A stretch of 64,000 bases of DNA from the NCBI RefSeq assembly GCF_004102745.1, contig NZ_RLII01000005.1, positions 124,001 to 188,000 on the forward strand. Reading direction: 5' to 3'. Source of the DNA: Acetivibrio mesophilus. Its GTDB lineage: Bacteria; Bacillota; Clostridia; Acetivibrionales; Acetivibrionaceae. Shown here one piece after another: positions 44,540 to 54,164 of this stretch. Position numbers and translations under genes: made by a program. Each line of letters opens with the position of its first letter. Positions within the stretch are counted from its first letter, which is position 1. The notes below the pieces were generated by a model. It was not told the origin of the DNA. It saw only the letters and a list, made by a program, of their open reading frames with translations, and made no database searches.

Positions 44540-45650
44540 GTGTTAGAGCTTGAACAGATTAAGCTTGAAGTAGATGACTTCAAACACAATTTAGACGAAA
44601 TGGGGAAATCTCTTTGACATCGCAAGTTTAAGCAATCAGATTGAGGAACTTGAGCAGAAAGCATCAGAACCTGATTTCTGGAACGATACTGAGAATTCTC
44701 AGAAAATTTTGCAAAGGATTAAGTCATTAAAGGATAAATTGGAAAGATACAATAAACTTGTTGCACAGTGGGAGGATTTGATCACATTGTGCGAGCTTGG
44801 AATTGAGGAACAGGATGAAAGTGTGATTCCGGAGACAGAGGAAAGTTTTAAGAGCTTTAAAAAGGAATTTGAGGCCTTGAAGCTTGAGACACTTCTTACC
44901 GGACAGTATGACAAGAACAATGCAATTTTGACGATGCATGCCGGTGCAGGGGGAACTGAGGCCCAAGATTGGGTGCAGATGCTTCTTAGAATGTATACCA
45001 GGTGGGCAGAGAAAAAGGGATTCACTATAAAAGTATTGGATTATCTTGATGGAGAGGAAGCAGGTATCAAAAGTGTTACTTTCCAAGTTGTTGGAGAAAA
45101 TGCTTACGGCTTTTTGAAATCCGAAAAGGGAGTTCACCGCCTTGTTAGAATATCTCCCTTTGATTCTTCGGGGAGAAGGCATACTTCTTTTGCTTCGCTG
45201 GATGTTATGCCGGAAATGAGTGATGATATTGAAATCCACATAAATTCGGATGACCTTCGTATTGATACTTACCGTTCCAGTGGTGCTGGAGGTCAGCATA
45301 TAAACAAAACCGAATCTGCCGTAAGAATTACCCATATACCTACAGGTGTAGTAGTTGCCTGTCAGACTGAACGTTCGCAGTTCCAAAACAAGGATACTGC
45401 CATGAGAATGCTGAAATCAAAGCTTATGGAGCTTAAAGAGCGTGAAAATAAGGAGAAGATAGAGGACTTGAAAGGGGTACAGTTGGAAATAGCATGGGGA
45501 AGTCAGATAAGATCTTATGTGTTTTGTCCGTATACCCTTGTGAAAGACCACAGGACCAATTATGAAGAAATAAGTGTGGATTCTGTTATGGATGGAGAAT
45601 TGGATGGATTTATAAACTCATATCTTTCAAGTATATCAAAGAAACAATAA
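44540..45650 (+). CDS. prfB: peptide chain release factor 2, with programmed +1 frameshift
   Basis: RF2 recognises UGA and UAA stop codons. The first frame (GTG start 44540, AAGGAG upstream) reads 25 codons to an in-frame TGA at 44615-44617. The rest is in the +1 frame (GAC at 44616 onward). The shift site is CTT TGA C, as in nearly all prfB genes, and yields a protein of about 369 aa. RF2 signatures are SPF (RISPFDSSGR) for stop recognition and GGQ (SGAGGQHINKTES) for hydrolysis. The internal ribosome-like GGGG lies 6 nt from CTT instead of the E. coli 3 nt. Low RF2 raises frameshifting, so the gene controls itself. Confidence 0.95.
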
Positions 45651-45677
45651 TAAAGTCAAAATAATGTACATTATGAT

Positions 45678-45710
45678 AAAAGTCTGCGGTTTTAAAACTG
45701 CAGACTTTTA
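45678..45710. terminator. bidirectional terminator after prfB
   Basis: AAAAGTCTGC (45678-45687) pairs with GCAGACTTTT (45700-45709) with further pairing in the GGTTTTAAAACT loop region. The stop codon of the convergent minus-strand gene lies inside the hairpin, so both genes end here. Confidence 0.85.
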
Positions 45711-48502
45711 TATTCACTTATAGATACTTCTTCGGCTTCGTACGAGGGGATGAAGCTGACGGCACTTATGCTGTCTGAGGAGGGATCAATCTTTAGCAGA
45801 AAGTATCCCGATTTGCTACCGTATTTGGCGAAAACATTAATAAAATAAGATTCATATCTACCTTTACCTAAATGCTTTTTTAAATGGTTGTAGCCTCTGG
45901 GGAACTGCACATCCACTTTGGTCAGAAGGTAATTTTCCAGATAGGATTTACATTTATCTATAAGTTCTGACGGAGTATAGTTTCTTACCAGACGAATATC
46001 AAAGCCGTCTTCCGATGGCAATATGTCAATAAAGTAGCTTTTTTCGGAAGCAGGCAAACCAACACTGTCAGAGTACTGGATTGTTAGTGCCATATTATCA
46101 TAGTCGGGTTTTATACTGTGAATTACCTTCTTGCTGTACATTTCCCTGAGTTTTTGCTCCGAAGAGCTTACCGCATCCTTCTGCATAACCGCACTGACAA
46201 TTTCGAAGTTTTTTTCTTCATAGTCAAACTTAATCCTATATGTTCCGGCTTCTTTGCAGTTGCTTATCTGAACAAGAATATCATCATTTGAATCCAAAGT
46301 CCGGGCATGGGTAATGGTTGTTGATCTTCCAAGGATCAACTTAAAGCAATTCTCCAGAAAAACTACTTTCTGATTTCGGGTCTCTCCTTTAGACTCTCTT
46401 TTTAAGTATTCCCTTGTTTGCTTGAGAGTAAAGGAGTCTACGATGGCATCTATTGTCTGACCAAGCTCTTTGTCCAAAAGGCTTCCATTAGAGCTTAAAT
46501 AGTCACTGACAGATATAAACAAAGAGTAAATCTTGCCATTTCTTATTATATCGATGGAATAACCGAGTTTGTGTCTTTGGCCTTCATCCAGAAAATTTAT
46601 TAATCTATAAATATAGATAATGTCATTTTCAACTCTTGAACTTGTATTTAATATTTTTGTGTTTTTGGTGCCATAGGGTGCGTAATAGTTTGTGGTATAA
46701 TTTCTTACGATCTCTGCATTGTTTGCGGCAAATAGCTTTAGCAATTCTTCGGTAGAAGCATTAATCAAGGATTCGGATTCATTGATGCAAATATCAAGAG
46801 GTCCTGAGTATTCGGGGCATACTATAGAAAACCTGTCGAAATTAATATCCGTGGATTTGTTCTTTAGCTCCCAGGTATCCGGATAGGAGAAGGAGTATCC
46901 TTCATATTCATTTATATATTTGTTAAAGCCCATGTCGGCGATAAAATCGGTTTTGACAGAATCTATAAACTCCATTGATTCAGCAATTTTGATAAACTCA
47001 TTGACAACAGCAGCGGATGGCTTTTCAAATCTGCTGTTTAACTCAATTTTATAAAGTTTTGAGTTGTATGTTGTATAATAGTCCTGAATATAATACAGGT
47101 CCAATCCATCTTTTATTTCATATTTTACATAGTGGAAATCCTTGCCGGAAAGCAAGCTATTTCCTTCCTCAATAGTGTCTGATCTTACTGAAGGAGAAGA
47201 TTTTATTATGCTTAGTTTGTTTTCAATACATGTATCGGGGTTATGTATTTCTTCCACGGAAATTGATATATAATTGTTGTAGTCAATTTTAAAGCTTGTA
47301 AAATCAAGACTGTCGATAATACTGTTTTGCAGATACGGCGTAAATGTTGACGGATATTGCATTTTGAAATTCTGCTGCAAGTTTATGTATTCAGTATATT
47401 CAATATCGCTTTCGGAAAGTAGCGGATAAATTCCGGAATTTGCACTTCTGACGGTTTTGACGTCATTGAATATTTTCAGAGAGTTTTGATTAGCCGGAAG
47501 GTTTTGAATTTTAAGGGCATTTATAAGCTCTTTTATTTTGCCTATATTCTCTGTAGTCAAGAAACCTCTTTTGCCGGATATATTAATTGTATATATCGAC
47601 ATATTGGAGTAGATGGGGATAGTTATCATAATATGGGTTTCTTCAACGGAGGAATATTTGTCACTTTTTATTATGTTGTACAATACGACATTAGAAAGCT
47701 GGCCATAGATATACTCGCTATAGTCTGCAAAAATTTTCATATTGGATTCACTGGAGGCCGCATCGGTTCCGCTGAACAGAAACTCATTTTTATACAATGA
47801 CTGCATGGCTCTAAAATAGCTTTTTGTGTAATTGCTAATCTCCTCAAAAATCTGCTCGTTAGAAGAACTGTAATCGTTGAGAATTAGGCGCATGCCGGCA
47901 ATAGATGTAGCATCTAGCTTATCTGAGTTTATTGAATAATTAAACTCTCCCTTCTCATCAATCATCATAATTGAATTATCGCTAAAGCTGTCGAAAGATC
48001 CTGAAAGATCAATGCTGCTATGGGAAGGAACCTCTAATAGATATCCGTGAGTGATGTTCTTGAAGTTCTTAAGGTCTTTGTCTCTTAAAAAATATATAGA
48101 GCCGGATTCTTTATCGTATTTTACAATCAAATTAAATTTTTCCTCTATAAACTCAAAGGGAAGATAAAATCTTTCGTTTATTATCTCCGGTATATTGGAG
48201 TTGTAATTCTTCAAGCCAACTATGGAATAATCTAAAGGCCTTGCCGAATATGTACTTACCGATTTTCCATCATTAATGGAAAGGGTTTTGCTTGAAAGGT
48301 CGGCCTTAAGCTTCAAATCAAGTATTTGACCTATTTCATCGGCATCCAGATAATATCTGTCGTTTTGATTTACGACAGTATTCTTAAGAGTATGAATTTT
48401 CCCATTGTAATATAAATTCAGGCTTATATCTGCCCAGGCAACAGAAACATTTAACATAATCATTGCCGACAGAGTTATAAGTAATAGCAAAGCTTTTTTC
48501 AT
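45692..48502 (-). CDS. large exported protein with copper amine oxidase N-terminal-like domain
   Basis: About 936 aa with a signal peptide (MKKALLLLITLSAMIML, cleavage near AWA). Next comes a domain like the N-terminal domain of copper amine oxidases (YYNGKIHTLKN, RYYLDADEIGQILDLKL, RFYLPFEFIEEKFNLIV; about 30-135), common in clostridial cell-surface proteins. The remaining 800 residues hold two repeats of a segment resembling lipoprotein/PsbP-type folds (MQYPSTFTPYLQNS; YSFSYPDTWELKN) and a C-terminal region with no clear family. I start at the ATG at 48502, with AGAGG upstream; a longer in-frame form is possible to 48619 but has no ribosome site. The function is unknown; it is probably an envelope protein. 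Confidence 0.72.
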   Translation of the reverse strand: MKKALLLLITLSAMIMLNVSVAWADISLNLYYNGKIHTLKNTVVNQNDRYYLDADEIGQILDLKLKADLSSKTLSINDGKSVSTYSARPLDYSIVGLKNYNSNIPEIINERFYLPFEFIEEKFNLIVKYDKESGSIYFLRDKDLKNFKNITHGYLLEVPSHSSIDLSGSFDSFSDNSIMMIDEKGEFNYSINSDKLDATSIAGMRLILNDYSSSNEQIFEEISNYTKSYFRAMQSLYKNEFLFSGTDAASSESNMKIFADYSEYIYGQLSNVVLYNIIKSDKYSSVEETHIMITIPIYSNMSIYTINISGKRGFLTTENIGKIKELINALKIQNLPANQNSLKIFNDVKTVRSANSGIYPLLSESDIEYTEYINLQQNFKMQYPSTFTPYLQNSIIDSLDFTSFKIDYNNYISISVEEIHNPDTCIENKLSIIKSSPSVRSDTIEEGNSLLSGKDFHYVKYEIKDGLDLYYIQDYYTTYNSKLYKIELNSRFEKPSAAVVNEFIKIAESMEFIDSVKTDFIADMGFNKYINEYEGYSFSYPDTWELKNKSTDINFDRFSIVCPEYSGPLDICINESESLINASTEELLKLFAANNAEIVRNYTTNYYAPYGTKNTKILNTSSRVENDIIYIYRLINFLDEGQRHKLGYSIDIIRNGKIYSLFISVSDYLSSNGSLLDKELGQTIDAIVDSFTLKQTREYLKRESKGETRNQKVVFLENCFKLILGRSTTITHARTLDSNDDILVQISNCKEAGTYRIKFDYEEKNFEIVSAVMQKDAVSSSEQKLREMYSKKVIHSIKPDYDNMALTIQYSDSVGLPASEKSYFIDILPSEDGFDIRLVRNYTPSELIDKCKSYLENYLLTKVDVQFPRGYNHLKKHLGKGRYESYFINVFAKYGSKSGYFLLKIDPSSDSISAVSFIPSYEAEEVSISEYKSLQF

Positions 48503-48833
48503 ATATAACACTATCCTCTTTACACTCATTATTTTAGTTGTTTTATGTAGATAAAAGAAACAACAATACGTAACCCATATATTATGTATAATATCAAAAG
48601 TGAACGTCACGTACAACAATTGTTAACTCTTTGTAAAATAAGTGAAACAAATACTTAAAAAATATATGATATTAATGCCATAAATGCTATTAATAAAATT
48701 TAGAAATTGTGGTATTATTCTATTGGTTATATATTTTGCAATAAGCATTTTAAATTATTTTGGATATTGCAACGTATATAGTTTTGCAAAATGAAGTTAG
48801 GCAGAAATCGAATAGATACGGCAGGGGGGTGGT

Positions 48834-49715
48834 ATGGATATGAATATAGGTATTGTCGGAGCAGGAAAAGTAGGCTGTGCTCTTGCCGTAGGTCTTAAAA
48901 ACAATGGTTTTAATATATCGGGAGTTTATAGCCGAAGCAGTAATTCACAGAAATATCTTTGCGCTAAATTGGGTAAAGCCTTTGAAAGCAATCTTGAGGA
49001 AACAATAAAAAACTCTGAGCTGATATTTATTTCGGTATCTGATAATAATATAATACAGGTTTCCGAGGAAATTGCCCAAAAAATCGATGACGATATTCTT
49101 TGCTCCAAAACTTTTATTCATTTGAGCGGGGCGCTTACAACAAAAGCCCTAAAACCTCTTGGAGATCTGGGAGCATATACCGGCTCTCTTCATCCCATTC
49201 AGTCCATAGCGGACAAAGACAATGGGTGGAAGAAGCTATACAATATATATTATGGCTTTGAAGGCTGTGAAGAAGCTTTGAAGCAAGCTTTAAGCATTGT
49301 AAAATCCTTTGAGAGTAGATTGATAAAAATAAAAGAGCAGGACAAAACGCTGTATCATGCTGCTGCATGCATTATATCAAATTATACGGTGACCCTCTCA
49401 TATGCTGCCCATGAAATATTGGAGAATATAGGATTTGACGGAAAAACTGCTCATGAGGCGTTTCTTCCTCTGATTACGAACACCGTTGATAATATTGAAA
49501 GGCTCGGAAGTGTAGGCGCTCTTACGGGGCCAGTGTCACGGGGGGATCACAGTGTTATTGAGGAGCATATAAAGGCGCTGGATAGTCTGGATAAAAATCT
49601 GAAAAATATATATAAAGTACTAGGGAGAAAGACTATTGAGATTGCACGAAAAAAGGGCACCCTTACAGATGATAGGGCCGAAAAGCTTATGAAAATTTGT
49701 GATAGCAAGGTATGA
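48834..49715 (+). CDS. Rossmann-fold DUF2520 protein
   Basis: A 293-aa protein with an N-terminal NAD(P)-binding fold (IGIVGAGKVGCALAVGL, about 1-120) and an all-helical C-terminal DUF2520 domain (AACIISNYTVTLSYAAHEI, in part; GPVSRGDHSVIEEH). It resembles ProC/F420-dependent oxidoreductases, but no substrate is established. The start is ATG 48834 after GGGGGGTGGT (ATG 48840 is an alternative). The larB gene follows 49 nt later; a functional link is not known. Confidence 0.85.
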   Translation: MDMNIGIVGAGKVGCALAVGLKNNGFNISGVYSRSSNSQKYLCAKLGKAFESNLEETIKNSELIFISVSDNNIIQVSEEIAQKIDDDILCSKTFIHLSGALTTKALKPLGDLGAYTGSLHPIQSIADKDNGWKKLYNIYYGFEGCEEALKQALSIVKSFESRLIKIKEQDKTLYHAAACIISNYTVTLSYAAHEILENIGFDGKTAHEAFLPLITNTVDNIERLGSVGALTGPVSRGDHSVIEEHIKALDSLDKNLKNIYKVLGRKTIEIARKKGTLTDDRAEKLMKICDSKV

Positions 49716-49764
49716 TTTGGTTTAAATAATATCGTAAAAATTCTATACATATGGAGATATATTT

Positions 49765-50511
49765 ATGGAGATTGAATATCTTAGGGAAATATTAGAAGGT
49801 GTTAAAAATGGAAGCGTTGAAGTTGATGATGCTTTAACGGAGCTCAAAAAGCTTCCTTTTGAGGATCTTGGTTTTGCAAAAGTTGATCAGCACAGGAATA
49901 TTCGCAATGGTTATCCCGAGGTGATTTATTGTCAGGGGAAAACTGTTGAGCAGGTTAAGAAGATAGTGGAAAGACTAATGGAAAAAAACAATAACATTAT
50001 GGCTACAAGGGCTGATATCAAGTGTTTTGAAGCTATTAAGGAAATTACCGATGATGCTGTGTACTATGAAGAGGCCAGAATTGTGGTCGTAAAGAAAAGG
50101 GACATTTCCAAGGTTAGCAAGATGATTGCAGTCATAACAGCGGGGACGGCGGATATTCCGGTAGCTGAGGAAGCAGCGGTCACATGCGAGACGATGGGAA
50201 ACAGGGTCGAGAGGGTTTATGACGTTGGAGTAGCAGGAATCCACAGGTTGTTTGCCCGATTGGATGTGATTCGCGAGGCAAATGTCCTTGTGGTGGTAGC
50301 AGGAATGGAGGGAGCCTTGGCAAGTGTAGTCAGCGGTCTGGTGGAAAAGCCGGTAATAGCTGTTCCTACCAGTGTGGGGTATGGTGCGAATTTTGGAGGC
50401 CTTTCAGCTCTCTTGACAATGCTAAACAGCTGCGCTACCGGAATCGGGGTGGTAAATATCGATAACGGTTTTGGAGCGGGGTTTTTGGCAAGTATGATAA
50501 ATAAGCTTTAG
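49765..50511 (+). CDS. larB: LarB, nickel pincer cofactor biosynthesis carboxylase
   Basis: 248 aa, with a PurE-like C-terminal domain: ITAGTADIPVAEEAAVTCE near residue 127 (read ITAGTADIPVAEEA), VVAGMEGALASVVSGL near 178 (in part), and IGVVNIDNGFGAG near the end. LarB carboxylates and hydrolyses nicotinic acid adenine dinucleotide to the pyridinium dicarboxylate precursor of the nickel pincer cofactor of lactate racemase. GGAG precedes the ATG. larC follows 14 nt later, so the two form an operon; larA and larE are not in the window. Confidence 0.92.
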   Translation: MEIEYLREILEGVKNGSVEVDDALTELKKLPFEDLGFAKVDQHRNIRNGYPEVIYCQGKTVEQVKKIVERLMEKNNNIMATRADIKCFEAIKEITDDAVYYEEARIVVVKKRDISKVSKMIAVITAGTADIPVAEEAAVTCETMGNRVERVYDVGVAGIHRLFARLDVIREANVLVVVAGMEGALASVVSGLVEKPVIAVPTSVGYGANFGGLSALLTMLNSCATGIGVVNIDNGFGAGFLASMINKL

Positions 50512-50525
50512 GAAAGGAAAAGGAT

Positions 50526-51749
50526 ATGAGAATATTATATTTTGACTGTTTTTCCGGTGCCAGCGGGGATATGATTTTAGGTGCCCTGTTGGACCTGGGG
50601 ATTGACATTGATGTTTTTAAAAAGGAGCTTGCAGGACTAAAGGTGGATGGCTTTGATATTGCTATTGAAAGAAAAGTTATAAACTCAATAGCTGTAACCG
50701 ATGTGGATGTCATTATAGAAAAGGAATGCACTCATCATAACGAACACCATCACCATTGTGAGCGCAATTTGGCGGATATTGAAAAGCTGATTGACGATAG
50801 TAGCCTAAAAGACAATGTAAAAAGACTCAGTAAGAAGATATTTGGAGAAATTGCCCGGGCTGAGGCGAAAGTTCATAACAAACCCATTGATCATGTGCAC
50901 TTTCATGAGGTGGGTGCCATTGACTCCATCGTGGATATTGTAGGTACTGCAATTTGCTTGGACCTTTTGAAGGTTGACAAAATATATTCATCGCCGATGC
51001 ATGACGGCACAGGCTTTATAGAGTGTCAGCACGGGAAGTTGCCGGTGCCGGTTCCTGCAGTTTTGGAAATGCTTAGGGATAGTAAAATACCTTATATAAC
51101 GGAGGATGTAAACACGGAATTGGTGACTCCTACAGGTATCGGAATTATAAAGTGTGTGGCCTCGGAGTTTGGTTCCATGCCTCAAATGACTATTGAAAGT
51201 GTAGGATATGGGGCAGGTAAGAGGCAGACGGGGCGATTTAATGCTTTAAGATGTGTTTTGGGAAGTATTGAGGGTAAAGAAAAAAATGATGATGATGTTT
51301 GTGTACTTGAGACCAATATCGATGATATGAATCCTGAGGTTCTTGGTTATGTTATGAACAGACTTTTTGAGAACGGCGCATTGGATGTGTTCTATACATC
51401 TGTATACATGAAAAAGAATAGGCCGGGGATTATATTGACGGTACTGTCCGACAGAGAAAGGGAACAGGAGCTTGTAAATATTATTCTGACAGAAACAACA
51501 ACTTTAGGTATCAGAAAGACCATAGCTAAAAGATATATTCTTGAAAGAGAAATAAAATATGTGAATACAGAGTTTGGAAAAATAAGAGTGAAGGAATCAT
51601 GCCTTGGGGATTACAAGAAGTATTCACCGGAATTTGAGGACTGTAAAGAGGTTGCTGAGGAATTGAGAATACCTTTGTGGAAGGTGTATGACGCTGTAAA
51701 CAAAGCTATTTTGACATTTGAGGAAAGGAATACAGATGCTTTACAATAA
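50526..51749 (+). CDS. larC: LarC, nickel insertion protein for the pincer cofactor
   Basis: A 407-aa cyclometallase that inserts nickel into the pincer cofactor. The N terminus reads FDCFSGASGDMILGALLDLG (in part, FSGASGDMILGAL). A His-rich stretch (CTHHNEHHHHCE, about 69-82) suits nickel binding. FHEVGAIDSIVDIVG and ETNIDDMNPEVLGYVM are family marks. In some bacteria larC is split by a frameshift into two products; here it is one continuous reading frame. The end overlaps the radical SAM gene by 14 nt. Confidence 0.92.
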   Translation: MRILYFDCFSGASGDMILGALLDLGIDIDVFKKELAGLKVDGFDIAIERKVINSIAVTDVDVIIEKECTHHNEHHHHCERNLADIEKLIDDSSLKDNVKRLSKKIFGEIARAEAKVHNKPIDHVHFHEVGAIDSIVDIVGTAICLDLLKVDKIYSSPMHDGTGFIECQHGKLPVPVPAVLEMLRDSKIPYITEDVNTELVTPTGIGIIKCVASEFGSMPQMTIESVGYGAGKRQTGRFNALRCVLGSIEGKEKNDDDVCVLETNIDDMNPEVLGYVMNRLFENGALDVFYTSVYMKKNRPGIILTVLSDREREQELVNIILTETTTLGIRKTIAKRYILEREIKYVNTEFGKIRVKESCLGDYKKYSPEFEDCKEVAEELRIPLWKVYDAVNKAILTFEERNTDALQ

Positions 51750-52689
51750 GTTTTCAACCTATTTAAAGGAAAAGTATGGAGCAAAGGTTTATAAGCTCCC
51801 TTTGAACCTGCCGGTCACATGCCCGAACCGTGACGGCAGAATCAGCAGTAAGGGATGTATATTCTGTGGAGAAGAGGGAGCCGGTTTTGAAAATCTTCCT
51901 AGCTTTCTCGAAATCAAAGAACAGCTTAAGTTAAACTCCAGGTATATTGGGGATAACTACAAGTCTGAGAAATTTATTGCATATTTTCAAAACTATACAA
52001 ATACCTATCTTTCTTTTGAAGACTTTAAAAGGTATATTAACGGCGCTTTAGAAGAAAACATTGTGGCTCTCTATATTTCCACCCGCCCTGATTGCATTAA
52101 GGATTTATATCTTTCCTTTCTAAGGGAGATAAAGGAATCAAAAGGGGTGGATATTGTAATAGAGCTAGGACTCCAGACGGTAAATTATCATACTTTGAAG
52201 CTACTCAACAGGGGACACCTGCTTGCGGAGTTTATAGATGCTGTGCTGGCAATAAGGTCATATGGGCTTGAGTCCTGTGCCCATTACATACCGGATATAC
52301 CTATGGATTCAATGGATGATGTAATTGAAGGAGCAAGGATATTGTCAGCTTTAGGAGTAAATCAGGTAAAATGCCATTCCCTTTACATTTTGAAGGATAC
52401 AATTCTGGGGGAAATGTACGAAAAGGGAGAGATAAAGCCTGTAACTGTGGAAGAATATATTGAAAGGACGATATCATTTCTTGAGTACCTTAATCCGTCA
52501 ATTGTGGTGCAGAGGCTTATAGGACGTGCACCAGAGGAGAGAAGTTTGTTTTGTAATTGGGGCATGAGTTGGTGGAAAATACATGATAGCATTGAGCGGA
52601 AAATGACAGAGGAGAATAGGTATCAGGGCAAGAAATTTGATTATCTAAATGGAAAGGCCCTTGCCGGTATAAACGAAAGAGTATTATGA
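51736..52689 (+). CDS. TIGR01212-family radical SAM protein
   Basis: A 317-aa radical SAM protein resembling B. subtilis YtqA. The cluster ligands are CPNRDGRISSKGCIFCGEEG, whose Cys pattern (C-x11-C-x2-C) fits this family rather than the usual CxxxCxxC. LGLQTVNYHTLKLLNRGH and CAHYIPDIPMDSMDD match family features. Some members are thought to act on tRNA, but the reaction of this one is not known. I start at ATG 51736, which has AAAGGA upstream, rather than the in-frame codon at 51718. It is coupled to larC but need not be functionally related. Confidence 0.85.
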   Translation: MLYNKFSTYLKEKYGAKVYKLPLNLPVTCPNRDGRISSKGCIFCGEEGAGFENLPSFLEIKEQLKLNSRYIGDNYKSEKFIAYFQNYTNTYLSFEDFKRYINGALEENIVALYISTRPDCIKDLYLSFLREIKESKGVDIVIELGLQTVNYHTLKLLNRGHLLAEFIDAVLAIRSYGLESCAHYIPDIPMDSMDDVIEGARILSALGVNQVKCHSLYILKDTILGEMYEKGEIKPVTVEEYIERTISFLEYLNPSIVVQRLIGRAPEERSLFCNWGMSWWKIHDSIERKMTEENRYQGKKFDYLNGKALAGINERVL

Positions 52690-52707
52690 ACCGAGAATAG
52701 AGCAAAT

Positions 52708-52750
52708 AAAAAAGGTCTCCTGCAAAAACAGCAACTAGAGACCTTTTTTA
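52708..52750. terminator. bidirectional terminator
   Basis: AAAAAAGGTCTC (52708-52719) pairs perfectly with GAGACCTTTTTT (52738-52749). It serves the radical SAM gene and the convergent nfn genes. Confidence 0.9.
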
Positions 52751-52769
52751 TATCGCCACAGCCATAAAA

Positions 52770-54164
52770 CTATTTTTTGTTTTTCAAGTATTCGTCAATT
52801 GCCTTTGCAGCATTCTTGCCTGCTCCCATTGCCAGAATAACGGTTGCTGCACCGGTTACCGCATCTCCGCCGGCGTATACACCTTCAATGCTGGTGGCTC
52901 CGGTTTCTTCATCGGCAATAATTCCGCCCCATTTTTGAGTATCCAGTCCCGGCGTGGTTGAGGTAATCAATGGGTTTGGACTTTGGCCAATAGCAATAAT
53001 GACCGTCTCTACATCGATGACATGTTCGGAACCTTCCTTTGTCACAGGCTTCCTTCTTCCGGATACATCCGGTTCGCCCAGCTCCATCTCTACGCATTCA
53101 ATACCCTTTACCCAGCCGTCATCGGTACCTAAAATTCTTGTGGGGTTTGTAAGGAGCTTGAGCAAAATGCCCTCTTCCTTTGCGTGATGAATCTCTTCGA
53201 GTCTTGCGGGCATTTCCGCTTCCGAACGTCTATACACTATATACACATTTTCAGCACCGAGCCTTTTGGCACTTCTTGCGGCATCCATTGCAACATTTCC
53301 TCCGCCCACAACAGCAACACTTTTTCCTACTTTCACAGGAGTATCGCAATTTGGAAATTCATAAGCCTTCATAAGGTTTATTCTTGTGAGGAATTCGTTT
53401 GCGGAGTAAACCCCATTGAGGTTTTCCCCCGGAATTTTCATAAAGGATGGCAATCCGGCACCGGAGCCGATAAATATGGCTTCATACCCTTCTTCCTTGA
53501 GCTCGTCAATGGAGTAGACCTTTCCGATAACCATATTTGTTCTGATGTCCACACCAAGCTGCTTGATGGTTTCGATTTCCTCTTGAACCAGTTTCTTTGG
53601 CAGTCTGAATTCCGGAATACCATACATTAACACACCACCGGGGACGTGAAAGGCTTCAAAAATAGTCACCTCATAACCGAGTTTTGCCAAGTCACTTGCA
53701 CAAGTGAGACTTGCAGGCCCCGAACCGATTACTGCTACTTTTTTGCCGTTCTTTTCAGGCTTTTCATTGGAAGATGTACTGTTTTTCATGTGCCAATCTG
53801 CTGCAAACCTTTCAAGTCTTCCGATTGCCACAGGTTCGCCCTTTTTACCCCTTACACAAAGCTGTTCGCACTGTGTCTCTTGAGGGCAGACCCTTCCGCA
53901 AATAGCCGGAAGGTTGTTGGTTTCTTTTATTTTATTATAGGCTTCTTCAAATTTACCTTGAGCTATCAGCTGAATAAACTCCGGAATTTTTACGTTTACC
54001 GGACAGCCGGAGACACAGGGCTTGTGCTTGCAGTCAAGACACCTTTGAGCTTCCTCCATTGCCATTTGCTCGGTATAGCCTAAGGCAACCTCTAGAAAGT
54101 TTTTGCTTCTAACATTAGGCTCTTGCTCCGGCATGGGAACTTTTTTCAATGACATATTAGGCAT
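52770..54164 (-). CDS. nfnB: NfnB, large subunit of NADH-dependent ferredoxin:NADP+ oxidoreductase
   Basis: 464 aa, of the glutamate synthase small-subunit family. Two N-terminal [4Fe-4S] cysteine groups (CLDCKHKPCVSGCP, CGRVCPQETQCEQLC), an FAD fold (VAVIGSGPASLTCASDLA, in part) and an NADPH fold (VAVVGGGNVAMDAARSA, in part) are seen. It is named gltA in many annotations, but the PyrK-like partner gene directly upstream makes NfnAB more likely. NfnAB bifurcates electrons between NADPH, NADH and ferredoxin. It overlaps nfnA by 1 nt (TAATG), so translation is coupled. Confidence 0.88.
   Translation of the reverse strand: MPNMSLKKVPMPEQEPNVRSKNFLEVALGYTEQMAMEEAQRCLDCKHKPCVSGCPVNVKIPEFIQLIAQGKFEEAYNKIKETNNLPAICGRVCPQETQCEQLCVRGKKGEPVAIGRLERFAADWHMKNSTSSNEKPEKNGKKVAVIGSGPASLTCASDLAKLGYEVTIFEAFHVPGGVLMYGIPEFRLPKKLVQEEIETIKQLGVDIRTNMVIGKVYSIDELKEEGYEAIFIGSGAGLPSFMKIPGENLNGVYSANEFLTRINLMKAYEFPNCDTPVKVGKSVAVVGGGNVAMDAARSAKRLGAENVYIVYRRSEAEMPARLEEIHHAKEEGILLKLLTNPTRILGTDDGWVKGIECVEMELGEPDVSGRRKPVTKEGSEHVIDVETVIIAIGQSPNPLITSTTPGLDTQKWGGIIADEETGATSIEGVYAGGDAVTGAATVILAMGAGKNAAKAIDEYLKNKK

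Noticed and set aside
50526-51749. Programmed frameshift in larC
   Set aside because: The reading frame is continuous over the usual full length, so no shift is needed.
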